Assembly: GCA_029238315.1 (NCBI GenBank)
Contig: JAQWGI010000033.1
Span: 1 to 64,000 of the forward strand
Source of the DNA: Polaribacter sp.
GTDB lineage: Bacteria; Bacteroidota; Bacteroidia; Flavobacteriales; Flavobacteriaceae
Length of the DNA stretch: 64,000 nucleotides
Direction: 5' to 3'
Notes under the pieces: generated by a model
Told to the model about the DNA's origin: nothing
Database searches by the model: none
What the model saw: the letters and a program-made list of their open reading frames with translations, nothing else
Translations under genes and position numbers: made by a program
In this document: positions 52,705-61,452 of the stretch, one piece after another
Layout of the letters: each line of letters opens with the position of its first letter
Position numbering within the stretch: the first letter of the stretch is position 1

Positions 52705-55700
52705 GTACAAATTTAGATTCTATAATTGCTCTTTCTACTTCTTCTTGTGTAACCTTCTCTCCTGTTTTTAACCACTTTATAATTACTTTTATTTGATTTG
52801 AAACCGATAGAAGCAATGGCAATAAAACCAATGTTAGAAGCGTTGCAATTGCAATTCCATATGAAATCGAAATAGCCATTGGCTTTAAAAATTGTGCTTG
52901 TCTACTTTTTTCTAGCAGCAACGGTGCTAAACCAGCAACTGTAGTAATTGACGTTAATACAATTGCTCTAAAACGAGATTTTCCTGCCTGAATTAAAGCT
53001 TCATCATATTTCATGCCTTCTTTAAGATAGGTATTAAACTTTCCAATTAATACTAGTCCGTCATTCACCATAATTCCTATCAGTGCAATAATTCCTAACC
53101 AAGATAAAATACCGATTGAAAAATTATGAAAATAGTGTCCCCAAACTACACCAATCATGCTAAAAGGAATCATTAATATTAATAAAATTGGTTGGCTATA
53201 AGATCTAAATGTAAATGCGATTACTAAATAAATTAATATTAAAATAATTGGACCAACAACCTTTACAGAGTCTATTGTTTTATTTGCTTCTCTATTCTGA
53301 CCTTCATAAATTGGTGTAACCGTTGTATAAGTAGAAGTAATTTCTGGCATAACACGGGTTTTTATATCTTCTAAAATATCGGTAGCACTTTCTCCAGGTG
53401 TTTTCATATCTGCGGTAATCTGAATCTCTCTCTTACCACTTAAATGGTTAATAGCAATATCTCCTCGTTCTATTTCATAGGTTGCTAATTCAGAAAAAGG
53501 AACTCGATTTCCGGTAGGTGTTAACACGCGCATATCGTCTAAATTCTTAATAGAAGACCTGTCTTTTTTATTGTAACGTACCCATACTTTTATTTCATCT
53601 TGTCCTCTTTGAAAACGTTGTGCCTGAGACCCGAAGAAAGCAAAACGAACTTGACTCATTACAGATTGCAAGTTTAAACCTAAAAGATACGCATTGTCTT
53701 TTAACTTAATACGAACTTCTTTTATACCTGCTGGATCATTGTCTGAAATATCTTTTAATAAGCTGTTTTTTTCTAGCTCTTCTTTTAATAGTTTTTTTAC
53801 TGCTTTTAGTTCAGAGATATTATTTCCAAGTAATGAAACCGCAACAGGGCTTCCTCCAAAATTTCCTCCAGAACCAAAAGTTAAACTTTCTGCGCTATAA
53901 ACTTTACCAACCTTTTCTCTAATTGCATTGGTGATTTCTGGTGAAGAAAATTCTCTTGATTCACCAGGTAAAAGGTTAATTGTTAGCGTAGCATTTGCTG
54001 TTCCAGGGCCAACTCTTTTTATGATATTTTGCACAACTCTTTCTTTGCCTGTTTGTTTTTCTGTAAACTCATCACTAACCAGCCAAACATTATCTTCAAT
54101 TGAGGATATTATAGAATCTGTAATTTTATCATTTGTACCTTGAGGCATTTTTAAATTTACCTGAATTCGGTCACTTGCAACAGAAGGAAAAAATGATGTC
54201 TTTACGGTTCCGCCGCCAATTGCACCAAAACTAAAGGTTAATAATGCAATCGGAATTGCAAACGCCAACATTTTATATTTTAAACAAAAACTTAAAAATG
54301 GAACAAAATAAGTATCTCTAACAAAGACTAATAAACCATCTGCTTTTTTATTTATATTTTTAAAAAAAGCATCAAATTTATTTGATTTTTTTTCAATTCC
54401 TTGCGCTTCATTTTTTCTAGAAAGAGCTTTTGAGTGTGCAATGTGCGCAGGTAAAATAATTAAAGCTTCTATTAAAGAAACACTTAGGGTTAGCAATACA
54501 ATTGTAGAAACTTCTCCAAAGAAACTTCCAATTCTTCCATCAACAAAAAAGAAGGTGGAAAAAGCAATTATAGTCGTTAAAATTGCAGAAACTATTGGCG
54601 GAATTACCTCCATAGTTCCGTCAATTGCAGCACGAATTTTAGACTTTCCTAGATCGTAATAATGATGGTAAATATTTTCCCCAATTACAATTCCATCATC
54701 TACCAAAATACCAATTACGATAATCATTCCGAAAAGTGATAAAACATTAATTGTTACTCCTAACTGTGCAGCAAAGATGAACATTCCTAAGAAAGAAATT
54801 GGCAATCCAAAAGCTACCCAAAAAGCTAACCTTGCGTTTAGAAATAATGCTAAAAAAACTAAAACTAATAAAATTCCTACAACTCCGTTTTCAATTAATA
54901 ATTGAGTTCTTTGATTTAAAGTTATAGAAGAATCACTCGAGATATTTAATGTTACATTACTGTTTTGTTGATTAAATTTATAGATGTATTCTTTAATTTG
55001 ATCTGCAGAAGACACCAAGTCTTCGTTATTGGTATTACTTACCGTAACATCAATTGCAACATCTCCATTGTAATAAATTCTGTCTGGTGTTTCTGACCAA
55101 GAATCTTTAACTTCTGCAATATCTTTTAACCGAATAATGTTTCCTGCGGAAGTAGTTCTAACAATAATATTTTGTAGTTCTACGCCATAGTAAGATCTGT
55201 TTCTGGCTCTAATTAAATAATCTTCGTCTGCTGTTTTTATGTTTCCTCCTGTAATTAAAAGGTTGGTGTTTCTAACAGCGTTTGTAACTTCTGAAATTGA
55301 CAATCCGTAAGCTCTTAAATCGTTTTCTCTTACAGAAATATCAATTTCTTCAGCAGGAAAACCTGATAATGAAACTTGCGAAATTCCTTCTAAACTTCTT
55401 AAATCATTTTCTATGGTTCTTGCATAATCTTTTAAAGATTTTAGAGACAAGCCTTCTCCACTAATTGTAAAACTAATTGTTGGTCTAACGCTTTCAACTT
55501 TTGCAATAACAGGTGGTTCCATTCCTGAAGGAAAAGAAGGAACTCTATCAACTGCATTTTTAACATCTGATAAAACAATGTCTATATTTTTGCCTTTTAC
55601 AACCTCTACATTTACTGATGCAGAATTTTCTCTAGACACAGAAGTTACTCTTTCTACACCCACAATTCCTTTTAAGTTGTCTTCAATTTTTAAAACAACT

Positions 55701-55888
55701 CCCTCTTCTATTTCTTCTGGTGAAGCACCAGGATAAGTAAGGTTTATGCTTATTAGCTGCGAATCAACTAAAGGAAAAAACGAGGACTTCATTCCTAATG
55801 CTCCTAAAATTCCAAATGCTACAAACGCAATAATAAAAACGTTAACAGCTACTGGATATTTGATGAAATATGTGATTATTTTTTTCAT
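52691..55888 (-). CDS. RND efflux pump permease (first system)
   Basis: Inner-membrane proton-driven exporter of the AcrB/HAE superfamily, 1065 residues. Twelve membrane helices are inferred, with two large periplasmic loops. Seen: YPGASPEEIEEGVVLKIED near the N-terminus, the proton-relay helix IGILVDDGIVIGENIYHHYY with the paired Asp, and GIMVNDGLVLIGKFNTYLKEG in the second half. Sits 3 nt after the membrane fusion gene and overlaps the TolC gene. Substrates are unknown; the MarR regulator suggests lipophilic or phenolic compounds. Confidence 0.93.
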   Translation of the reverse strand: MKKIITYFIKYPVAVNVFIIAFVAFGILGALGMKSSFFPLVDSQLISINLTYPGASPEEIEEGVVLKIEDNLKGIVGVERVTSVSRENSASVNVEVVKGKNIDIVLSDVKNAVDRVPSFPSGMEPPVIAKVESVRPTISFTISGEGLSLKSLKDYARTIENDLRSLEGISQVSLSGFPAEEIDISVRENDLRAYGLSISEVTNAVRNTNLLITGGNIKTADEDYLIRARNRSYYGVELQNIIVRTTSAGNIIRLKDIAEVKDSWSETPDRIYYNGDVAIDVTVSNTNNEDLVSSADQIKEYIYKFNQQNSNVTLNISSDSSITLNQRTQLLIENGVVGILLVLVFLALFLNARLAFWVAFGLPISFLGMFIFAAQLGVTINVLSLFGMIIVIGILVDDGIVIGENIYHHYYDLGKSKIRAAIDGTMEVIPPIVSAILTTIIAFSTFFFVDGRIGSFFGEVSTIVLLTLSVSLIEALIILPAHIAHSKALSRKNEAQGIEKKSNKFDAFFKNINKKADGLLVFVRDTYFVPFLSFCLKYKMLAFAIPIALLTFSFGAIGGGTVKTSFFPSVASDRIQVNLKMPQGTNDKITDSIISSIEDNVWLVSDEFTEKQTGKERVVQNIIKRVGPGTANATLTINLLPGESREFSSPEITNAIREKVGKVYSAESLTFGSGGNFGGSPVAVSLLGNNISELKAVKKLLKEELEKNSLLKDISDNDPAGIKEVRIKLKDNAYLLGLNLQSVMSQVRFAFFGSQAQRFQRGQDEIKVWVRYNKKDRSSIKNLDDMRVLTPTGNRVPFSELATYEIERGDIAINHLSGKREIQITADMKTPGESATDILEDIKTRVMPEITSTYTTVTPIYEGQNREANKTIDSVKVVGPIILILIYLVIAFTFRSYSQPILLILMIPFSMIGVVWGHYFHNFSIGILSWLGIIALIGIMVNDGLVLIGKFNTYLKEGMKYDEALIQAGKSRFRAIVLTSITTVAGLAPLLLEKSRQAQFLKPMAISISYGIAIATLLTLVLLPLLLSVSNQIKVIIKWLKTGEKVTQEEVERAIIESKFVHDEA

Positions 55889-55891
55889 CTT

Positions 55892-57004
55892 TTATTGCTT
55901 TTTTTGAGTTTTAACAACCATACCGTTAAATGCTCCTGGTACAGATTGTGTTAAAATAAAAGTATCATTTGATAGCCCTTTTACAACTACTGTTTCTGCG
56001 TTAAAATAAACAGGATTTACTTCTATTAATTGCAAAATAGTGTCTTTAACTGTATAAAGACTATTGTTATTTAGAAGAAGTTTTCTAGAAACTTCGATTG
56101 CATTTTGTTCTGCCTTTGCAACCAGATTTGCTTCTAAATACATACCATCTTTTAAATCTCTGTGCGCAACTTCAATAAAGACCTTAATGGTTTGAGACGC
56201 TAAATCTACTTTTCCGTTTACACGGATTACTTTACCTGAGTATGTTTTTGTTCTTTCTAAATTTGTTAACGAAACAGTATTGCCTATTTTTAATAAATCT
56301 GCAAAAGCCGCATTGATAGAAACTTCCATTTCAAAAATAGACGGATCTATAAATTCACCTAACTTTTGACCCGCTCTAACAAGCGTGCCCTCAGAAACAA
56401 AAGTTTCTGTTAGAACTCCTTTATAGGGTGCTTTTATAGTGTATTTCTTTAAACGAACTTCTAAGTTTTTAATATTAAAATATCCAGTTGTAATTCCTTT
56501 TCCAGAAACAAAATACTTTTCTTTATCTGACGTAAAGCTAGGTAGTTTTGGTGTTGGCTTATTTAAATCAAATTCATTTAAATAGGTTTGCCATTTAGAA
56601 AAAGCTTCAGGAAAATCTAACCTAATATCTGGCATTATTGCTGTAATGCTATTAATTAAGTTACTTTTTTGTGACTGAAGACTCGCGTAAAACTCATCAC
56701 TATTTACGTTTAATAGTATTTCATTTTCTAAAAAATTTACACCTGCTTTAAACTCTTTTTTTGAGCTGTGTAAAACACCTTGAACTTCAGAAAAAAGTTC
56801 GATCTTATTTTTTGCAACCAAATTACCACTTGCCTTAATTACAATTGGAATTTCTTGATTCTGTACCTGCTCTACAAAAACCGTTTTTATTGATTTATTA
56901 AAAGTTGGCTTTGGTTTTTGTTTGTTATCAATCATATATTTTGCTAAAAAAAAAGCTGCAATAATTAATAATACGCCTGCTACTGAAAGTATAATTTTTC
57001 TCAT
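55892..57004 (-). CDS. HlyD-type membrane fusion protein (first system)
   Basis: Periplasmic adaptor joining RND pump and TolC channel. It has an N-terminal membrane anchor (IILSVAGVLLIIAAFFLA), a barrel-sandwich part (IPIVIKASGNLVAKNKIEL and YTIKAPYKGVLTETFVSEG) around a short helical hairpin, and a beta-barrel domain (GNTVSLTNLERTKTYSGKV). The hairpin is unusually short on the C-side. It starts 9 nt after marR and ends 3 nt before the RND gene, so co-translation is likely. Length 370 is normal. Confidence 0.9.
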   Translation of the reverse strand: MRKIILSVAGVLLIIAAFFLAKYMIDNKQKPKPTFNKSIKTVFVEQVQNQEIPIVIKASGNLVAKNKIELFSEVQGVLHSSKKEFKAGVNFLENEILLNVNSDEFYASLQSQKSNLINSITAIMPDIRLDFPEAFSKWQTYLNEFDLNKPTPKLPSFTSDKEKYFVSGKGITTGYFNIKNLEVRLKKYTIKAPYKGVLTETFVSEGTLVRAGQKLGEFIDPSIFEMEVSINAAFADLLKIGNTVSLTNLERTKTYSGKVIRVNGKVDLASQTIKVFIEVAHRDLKDGMYLEANLVAKAEQNAIEVSRKLLLNNNSLYTVKDTILQLIEVNPVYFNAETVVVKGLSNDTFILTQSVPGAFNGMVVKTQKKQ

Positions 57005-57013
57005 GCTAGTTGG

Positions 57014-57478
57014 TTATAAAGTCTGTAATGTTAGTTCGAAATTGGTTTGTATTTTTTTTAATAATAAAATCATGGTTTCTTTTTCTTTTTTGGAGATGTT
57101 TTTTTCTATAGTATCTATTGTCTTTTGAATAACAGGCCTTGTTTTTGCAAACATTTCTTTTCCTACATTAGTAATAAAAACCATATTTATTCGCTTGTCT
57201 TCTTTGCTTTTTTTTCTTTTGATGTATCCTTTTTTTTCCATTTTCACCAATAATCTTGTTAAAGAAGATTTATCCCTGGAGGTTAAAAAAGCTAACTCAT
57301 TTTGATGGATACCATCATTTAAAAAAAGATTTTTTAAAATAATGATTTGCTCTTTGGTAACATCTAATTTTTTTAATTTGATTTCTTCATGTAAATAATA
57401 GTCAATTACCTTCATAGTTCTGCCAATCCATGGGCCAACAGAGTTTTCAAAATCTATTTCAATTTCTTTAGATATCAT
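57014..57478 (-). CDS. MarR family transcriptional regulator
   Basis: Winged-helix repressor of 154 residues. The core shows LDVTKEQIIILKNLFLNDG, HQNELAFLTSRDKSSLTRLL (recognition helix) and the wing KKGYIKRKKSKEDKRINMV, with dimerising helices at both ends. The ATG at 57478 (MISKEIEIDFENSVGPWIG) is chosen over an upstream in-frame ATG at 57511, which lies within the operator palindrome. First gene of the hlyD-RND-tolC operon, the standard layout for a self-regulated drug pump. Confidence 0.9.
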   Translation of the reverse strand: MISKEIEIDFENSVGPWIGRTMKVIDYYLHEEIKLKKLDVTKEQIIILKNLFLNDGIHQNELAFLTSRDKSSLTRLLVKMEKKGYIKRKKSKEDKRINMVFITNVGKEMFAKTRPVIQKTIDTIEKNISKKEKETMILLLKKIQTNFELTLQTL

Positions 57479-57484
57479 ATAATG

Positions 57485-57511
57485 CAAAAATACTGATAGT
57501 TGCATGTGCAA
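57485..57511 (-). promoter_or_regulatory. Promoter of the marR efflux operon
   Basis: Minus-strand TTG (57511-57509), 16-nt spacer, TATTTTTG (57492-57485), ending 6 nt before the ATG at 57478. Both elements are embedded in the palindrome 57490-57521, so a bound repressor would block polymerase. Confidence 0.65.
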
Positions 57512-57521
57512 CTATCAGTAT
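57490..57521. promoter_or_regulatory. 32-bp perfect palindrome, probable MarR operator
   Basis: Arms ATACTGATAGTTGCA (57490-57504) and TGCAACTATCAGTAT (57507-57521) around TG, every base paired. It covers the -33 to -7 region of marR. On the minus strand it is followed by TTTTT, so the RNA hairpin could also end transcription coming from the second efflux operon, 25 nt upstream. Confidence 0.8.
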
Positions 57522-57545
57522 ATCGTTAAAAATTCGTTAAGATTC

Positions 57546-57752
57546 TTAAATACTACAACTAGCTTCCCCTTTTTTTACTCCTAATTTTATCAGAATAGTT
57601 TCTAATAAACACCATTTGGTAAATGCAGACTGAATTAAATTTACGCCAATAAAAACCGTAAACCACAACCAGTTTTCATTTACATAAGTTGTTAAAACAA
57701 CACTTAACAACACCATTGCACCTACTATAACTCTAAAATATTTGTTTAACAT
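57546..57752 (-). CDS. DUF2892 (YgaP-type) small membrane protein
   Basis: Sixty-eight residues with two membrane helices (about 7-24 and 28-45) and the family signature FTKWCLLETILIKLGVK. In other bacteria this domain is fused to rhodanese (YgaP) or stands alone. A Cys in KWC and two near the C-terminus (ASCSI) could carry sulfur or bind metal. It is the last gene of the second efflux operon, 20 nt behind the PII-like gene. Specific function unknown. Confidence 0.8.
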   Translation of the reverse strand: MLNKYFRVIVGAMVLLSVVLTTYVNENWLWFTVFIGVNLIQSAFTKWCLLETILIKLGVKKGEASCSI

Positions 57753-57772
57753 TTTCTTAATTTTTTTTATGT

Positions 57773-58078
57773 TTATATAAATTTCTCTATCGGAACCACA
57801 ACCGCTTTTATAGGATTGTTTGTTTCTAAATTAGCATTGAATTCTTTGAGAAGCACAAACAAATTCTCACTATTTTCTTCGGATGTAAAAGAAAAAAAAA
57901 GCGAAGATTCATTACTAGCTTTTTCTCCAGAAAACCAATTAGAGGCTACCAACACAGAAGCACTGTTTTTATGCCCGTCAATACCAGACTCACTAAAATT
58001 TTCGATGTTTGCTTTCTTAAAAAGCGCAATTACTTCTGTATGAAATGCTGCTACGGCTGTTACAATTATTAATTTCAT
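57773..58078 (-). CDS. Small PII-like protein in the second efflux operon
   Basis: A 101-residue soluble protein starting MKLIIVTAVAAFHTEVIALF. The predicted order strand-helix-strand-strand-helix-strand and length resemble PII/CutA-like trimeric proteins; small PII-like or DUF3240-type proteins are known beside heavy-metal RND pumps. The middle is unusual (HKNSASVLVASNWFSGEKAS). It begins 6 nt after the RND gene. No nucleotide-binding T-loop motif can be named. A sensing or regulatory role toward the pump is inferred from the fold-like pattern and position. Confidence 0.6.
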   Translation of the reverse strand: MKLIIVTAVAAFHTEVIALFKKANIENFSESGIDGHKNSASVLVASNWFSGEKASNESSLFFSFTSEENSENLFVLLKEFNANLETNNPIKAVVVPIEKFI

Positions 58079-58084
58079 ATGCGT

Positions 58085-61000
58085 TTATTTATAGTTTTTC
58101 TTTTCAATCATATAATATACCAACGGAACAACAATTAATGTTAATACGGTAGAAACAATAGTTCCGCCCATTAGTGAAATTGCCAATCCTTGAAAAATTG
58201 GATCAAACAAAATAACAAATGCACCAATTACAACGGTTCCTGCAGTTAATAAAATAGGAGTTGTTCTTACTGCGCCTGCTTCTATTGCTGCTTGTTTTAA
58301 CGGCACACCTTCTGCGGTTCTTAGGTTGATAAAATCGATTAATAAAACCGAATTCCGAACCATTATTCCTGCCAAAGCAATCATTCCAATAAAAGAAGTT
58401 GCTGTAAAAAAGGCGCCCATCATCCAGTGTCCTAAAATAATTCCTATCAATGATAAAGGAATGGCAACCATCATTACTACAGGTGCTTTAAAGTTTTGAA
58501 ACCATCCTACAATTAAGATATAAATCAAAATAATAGCTCCTAAAAAGGCGATTCCCAAATCTCTAAAAACCTCTAAAGTTATTTGCCATTCTCCATCCCA
58601 TTTAACGGTATAATCATCTTCATAATCTGGTTGCCCCAAATACATTTCATTCAATTTATACCCTTCTGGAAGTTTAATTTGTTGTAACTTTTTTTCCATT
58701 CCTAAAATTGCATATGCAGGGCTCTCTAATTGACCAGCCATGTCTGCCATCACATACACAACACGCTTTTGGTTTTTTCTATAGATGCTTTTTGCACTTT
58801 CAGTTTCTTTAATATCAACCAAATCTGCAATAGGAACCATAGTGCCTAATTCTGAGGTTATTTTTAACTGAGTAAGATCTTGTGTGGTCGATTTTTCTTT
58901 CTCATCTAAAGACAACACCAACCCAATTTGATCTACGGCAGCTTCATCGTACAACGTTGTAATTGAGCTGTTAGAAAGTGCCATGTTCATTGTATAAGCA
59001 ATTTGCTGTGGTGCAACGCCATACAACATCGCTTTTTCTTTGTTGATGTTAAATTGATACTCTTTTTGAGCTGCTTCTACCATCCAATCTACATCTACAA
59101 CATCGTCTGTATTTCTTAGAATTTGCTGAACTTCGTTTGCAATTTTTATTTGCTCGTTATAATCAGGTCCGTAAACCTCCGCAACAATCGTAGATAAAAC
59201 AGGAGGTCCTGGCGGAACTTCTACCAATTTTACATTCGCGTTGTATTTTGCCGCTATTTTTTGAATTTCTGGTCTAAACAACTTTGCAATGTCATGACTT
59301 TGTGCTATTCTTTCACCTTTATCAATTAAATTTACCTGAATATCTGCCATATTGCTTCCACCACGCAAATCGTAATGACGCACCAAACCGTTAAAAGTTA
59401 TTGGTGCAGAAGTGCCTATATAATTTTGATAATTAACCACTTCTGGCCTTGTAGATAAGTATTGTGCTATCTCTTGTGTTACAACAGCAGTTCTTTCTAA
59501 AGTAGTACCTTCTGGCATATCAATAACCACCTGAAACTCGTTTTTATTATCAAAGGGCAACATTTTTACGGCAACAGAATTTGTTAAAAATAAGCCCATT
59601 GTTGCAATTAATACTGCAAATGTTCCGCCTAAAAATAACCAACGTTTTTTACTGTTTTCTAACAATGGTCTTTCTAACTTGTTGTAAGCTCTATAAATAA
59701 AAGTGTCTTCTAAAGGTTTTTCTGCCTTTTCTGGCTGTCCTTTCTTATCTTTTTCTCTTAAGAAAATGTATCCTAAATAAGGTGTTATTGTAAGAGCCAC
59801 AAATAAAGATAAAATCATTGCTATTGATGCTCCTATTGGCATTGGCGCCATGTAAGGACCCATTAAACCAGATACAAAAGCCATTGGCAACACAGAAGCA
59901 ATTACCGTAAAGGTTGCTAAAATTGTTGGGTTTCCTACTTCGTTAATTGCATACAAAGCTGCTTGTTTAAATGGCAGTCGCTTCATTTTAAAATGACGGT
60001 GCATGTTTTCTGCAATAATAATAGAATCATCAACCACAATTCCGGTTACAAACACCAACGCAAATAAGGTAATTCTATTCAATGTATAATCTAACATATA
60101 ATAGCTTAATAGCGTTAATGCAAAAGTAATTGGCACTGATAAAAACACCACTAAACCACCACGCCAACCCATGGCCAACATTACTACTAAAGTTACAGCA
60201 ATGATAGATCCAATAAGGTGTAACAACAATTCTGATACTTTATGAGATGCTGTTTCTCCGTAATTTCTAGTCACCTCTACATGTACCGCATCAGGAATTA
60301 ATGTGCTTCGTAAATTGGCTACTTTGTCGAGTACTTTTTCTGAAATTTTCATGGCATCTGCGCCTTTTCTTTTGGCTACAGAAATAGTAACTGCTGGATA
60401 TTCTGATTGATACGTTTGGTTTTTTTCACTTGCGTTACCAAACCCTAAACTCACATAGTTTTTAGGAATTTCTGGACCATCTAAAATACGTGCAATCTGC
60501 TTTAAATAAATCGGTCTGTTTTGTTGCACACCAACCACTAAGTTTTCTACATCTTCTACAGTTTCTAAAAACCTACCCGTAGTTACCAAAAGTTCGTTGT
60601 CATTTTTATCAAAACTACCCGAACTTAACTGGGTGTTATTTGCTTGAATCATTTTAGAAACAGACAAGAAGTCTAGACCACTTTCTGCCATTTTATCTTT
60701 GTCTAAAACAACGCGCAATTCTCTGCTTCTACCTCCAATTTTATGAGTAATAGAAACATCATTTATTTTCTTAATTTCATTTTCTAATTCACCTGCAAGC
60801 AAGCTTAATTGATAATCATCATAACTCTCACTCCAAAGTGTTAATCCAAGCATTGGCACATCATCAATAGCACGCGTTTTAACTAATGGAAACGTAACGC
60901 CTTTTGGCATTTGATCCATGTGTTTGTTAATTTCATTATATAATTTTACAAACGATCTTTCAATATCTTCGCCTACATAAAACTGCACAATAACCATGGC

Positions 61001-61279
61001 TTTTTCTTTCATAGAAGTGGCATACACATACTCTACCCCTTTTATGTTAGAAATCAATTTTTCTAAAGGCTTTACAACTCTAGATTCTACTTCTGTAGGA
61101 CTTGCGCCTGGATATCCCACAAAAATATCTGCCATTGGCACATCAATCTGTGGTTCTTCTTCACGCGGAATTAAAAACGAACTATACACTCCAACAACCA
61201 TAAACACCAGCATTAACAACACTGTAAGTTTAGATTGCATAAAGATTTTTGCTATTTTCCCTGCAATACCTTCTTTCAT
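58085..61279 (-). CDS. RND efflux pump permease (second system)
   Basis: Inner-membrane proton-driven exporter of 1064 residues. Seen: LIPREEEPQIDVPMADIFV, YPGASPTEVESRVVKPLEKL, the relay helix TGIVVDDSIIIAENMHRHF with paired Asp, GPPVLSTIVAEVYGPDYNEQ in the porter domain, and LAGIMVRNSVLLIDFINLR late. It belongs to the HAE/CzcA-like branch with REEEPQIDVP near the N-terminus, and differs clearly from the pump at 52691-55888. Substrate unknown. Separated from its hlyD gene by 173 nt holding a hairpin repeat and followed closely by PII-like and DUF2892 genes. Confidence 0.92.
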   Translation of the reverse strand: MKEGIAGKIAKIFMQSKLTVLLMLVFMVVGVYSSFLIPREEEPQIDVPMADIFVGYPGASPTEVESRVVKPLEKLISNIKGVEYVYATSMKEKAMVIVQFYVGEDIERSFVKLYNEINKHMDQMPKGVTFPLVKTRAIDDVPMLGLTLWSESYDDYQLSLLAGELENEIKKINDVSITHKIGGRSRELRVVLDKDKMAESGLDFLSVSKMIQANNTQLSSGSFDKNDNELLVTTGRFLETVEDVENLVVGVQQNRPIYLKQIARILDGPEIPKNYVSLGFGNASEKNQTYQSEYPAVTISVAKRKGADAMKISEKVLDKVANLRSTLIPDAVHVEVTRNYGETASHKVSELLLHLIGSIIAVTLVVMLAMGWRGGLVVFLSVPITFALTLLSYYMLDYTLNRITLFALVFVTGIVVDDSIIIAENMHRHFKMKRLPFKQAALYAINEVGNPTILATFTVIASVLPMAFVSGLMGPYMAPMPIGASIAMILSLFVALTITPYLGYIFLREKDKKGQPEKAEKPLEDTFIYRAYNKLERPLLENSKKRWLFLGGTFAVLIATMGLFLTNSVAVKMLPFDNKNEFQVVIDMPEGTTLERTAVVTQEIAQYLSTRPEVVNYQNYIGTSAPITFNGLVRHYDLRGGSNMADIQVNLIDKGERIAQSHDIAKLFRPEIQKIAAKYNANVKLVEVPPGPPVLSTIVAEVYGPDYNEQIKIANEVQQILRNTDDVVDVDWMVEAAQKEYQFNINKEKAMLYGVAPQQIAYTMNMALSNSSITTLYDEAAVDQIGLVLSLDEKEKSTTQDLTQLKITSELGTMVPIADLVDIKETESAKSIYRKNQKRVVYVMADMAGQLESPAYAILGMEKKLQQIKLPEGYKLNEMYLGQPDYEDDYTVKWDGEWQITLEVFRDLGIAFLGAIILIYILIVGWFQNFKAPVVMMVAIPLSLIGIILGHWMMGAFFTATSFIGMIALAGIMVRNSVLLIDFINLRTAEGVPLKQAAIEAGAVRTTPILLTAGTVVIGAFVILFDPIFQGLAISLMGGTIVSTVLTLIVVPLVYYMIEKKNYK

Positions 61280-61334
61280 TTTATTATCTATTTTGGGCGT
61301 TTTAACAGGCTATTCGTTACAATCTTTTTTCTTG

Positions 61335-61408
61335 TGCTGAATTAATTTCAGCCTCTTTCTATTTAAGCTAAATGCATTTTTGAAAGAGATACTGAATCGT
61401 GTTCAGCA
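61335..61408. repeat. REP-like hairpin element inside the second efflux operon
   Basis: Long imperfect inverted repeat: the left arm 61335-61359 (TGCTGAA...TTCAG...CTCTTTC) pairs with the right arm 61382-61408 (GAAAGAG...CTGAA...TTCAGCA) around a 22-nt A+T-rich middle. Each arm itself contains a small CTGAA/TTCAG palindrome. This is the layout of Flavobacteriaceae intergenic repeats of the GTCATGCTGAACTTG type, here degraded. Confidence 0.6.
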
Positions 61409-61452
61409 TTAAAAAAAGGATTTTCACTACTACCCTTAACGCAACTTGTTAG

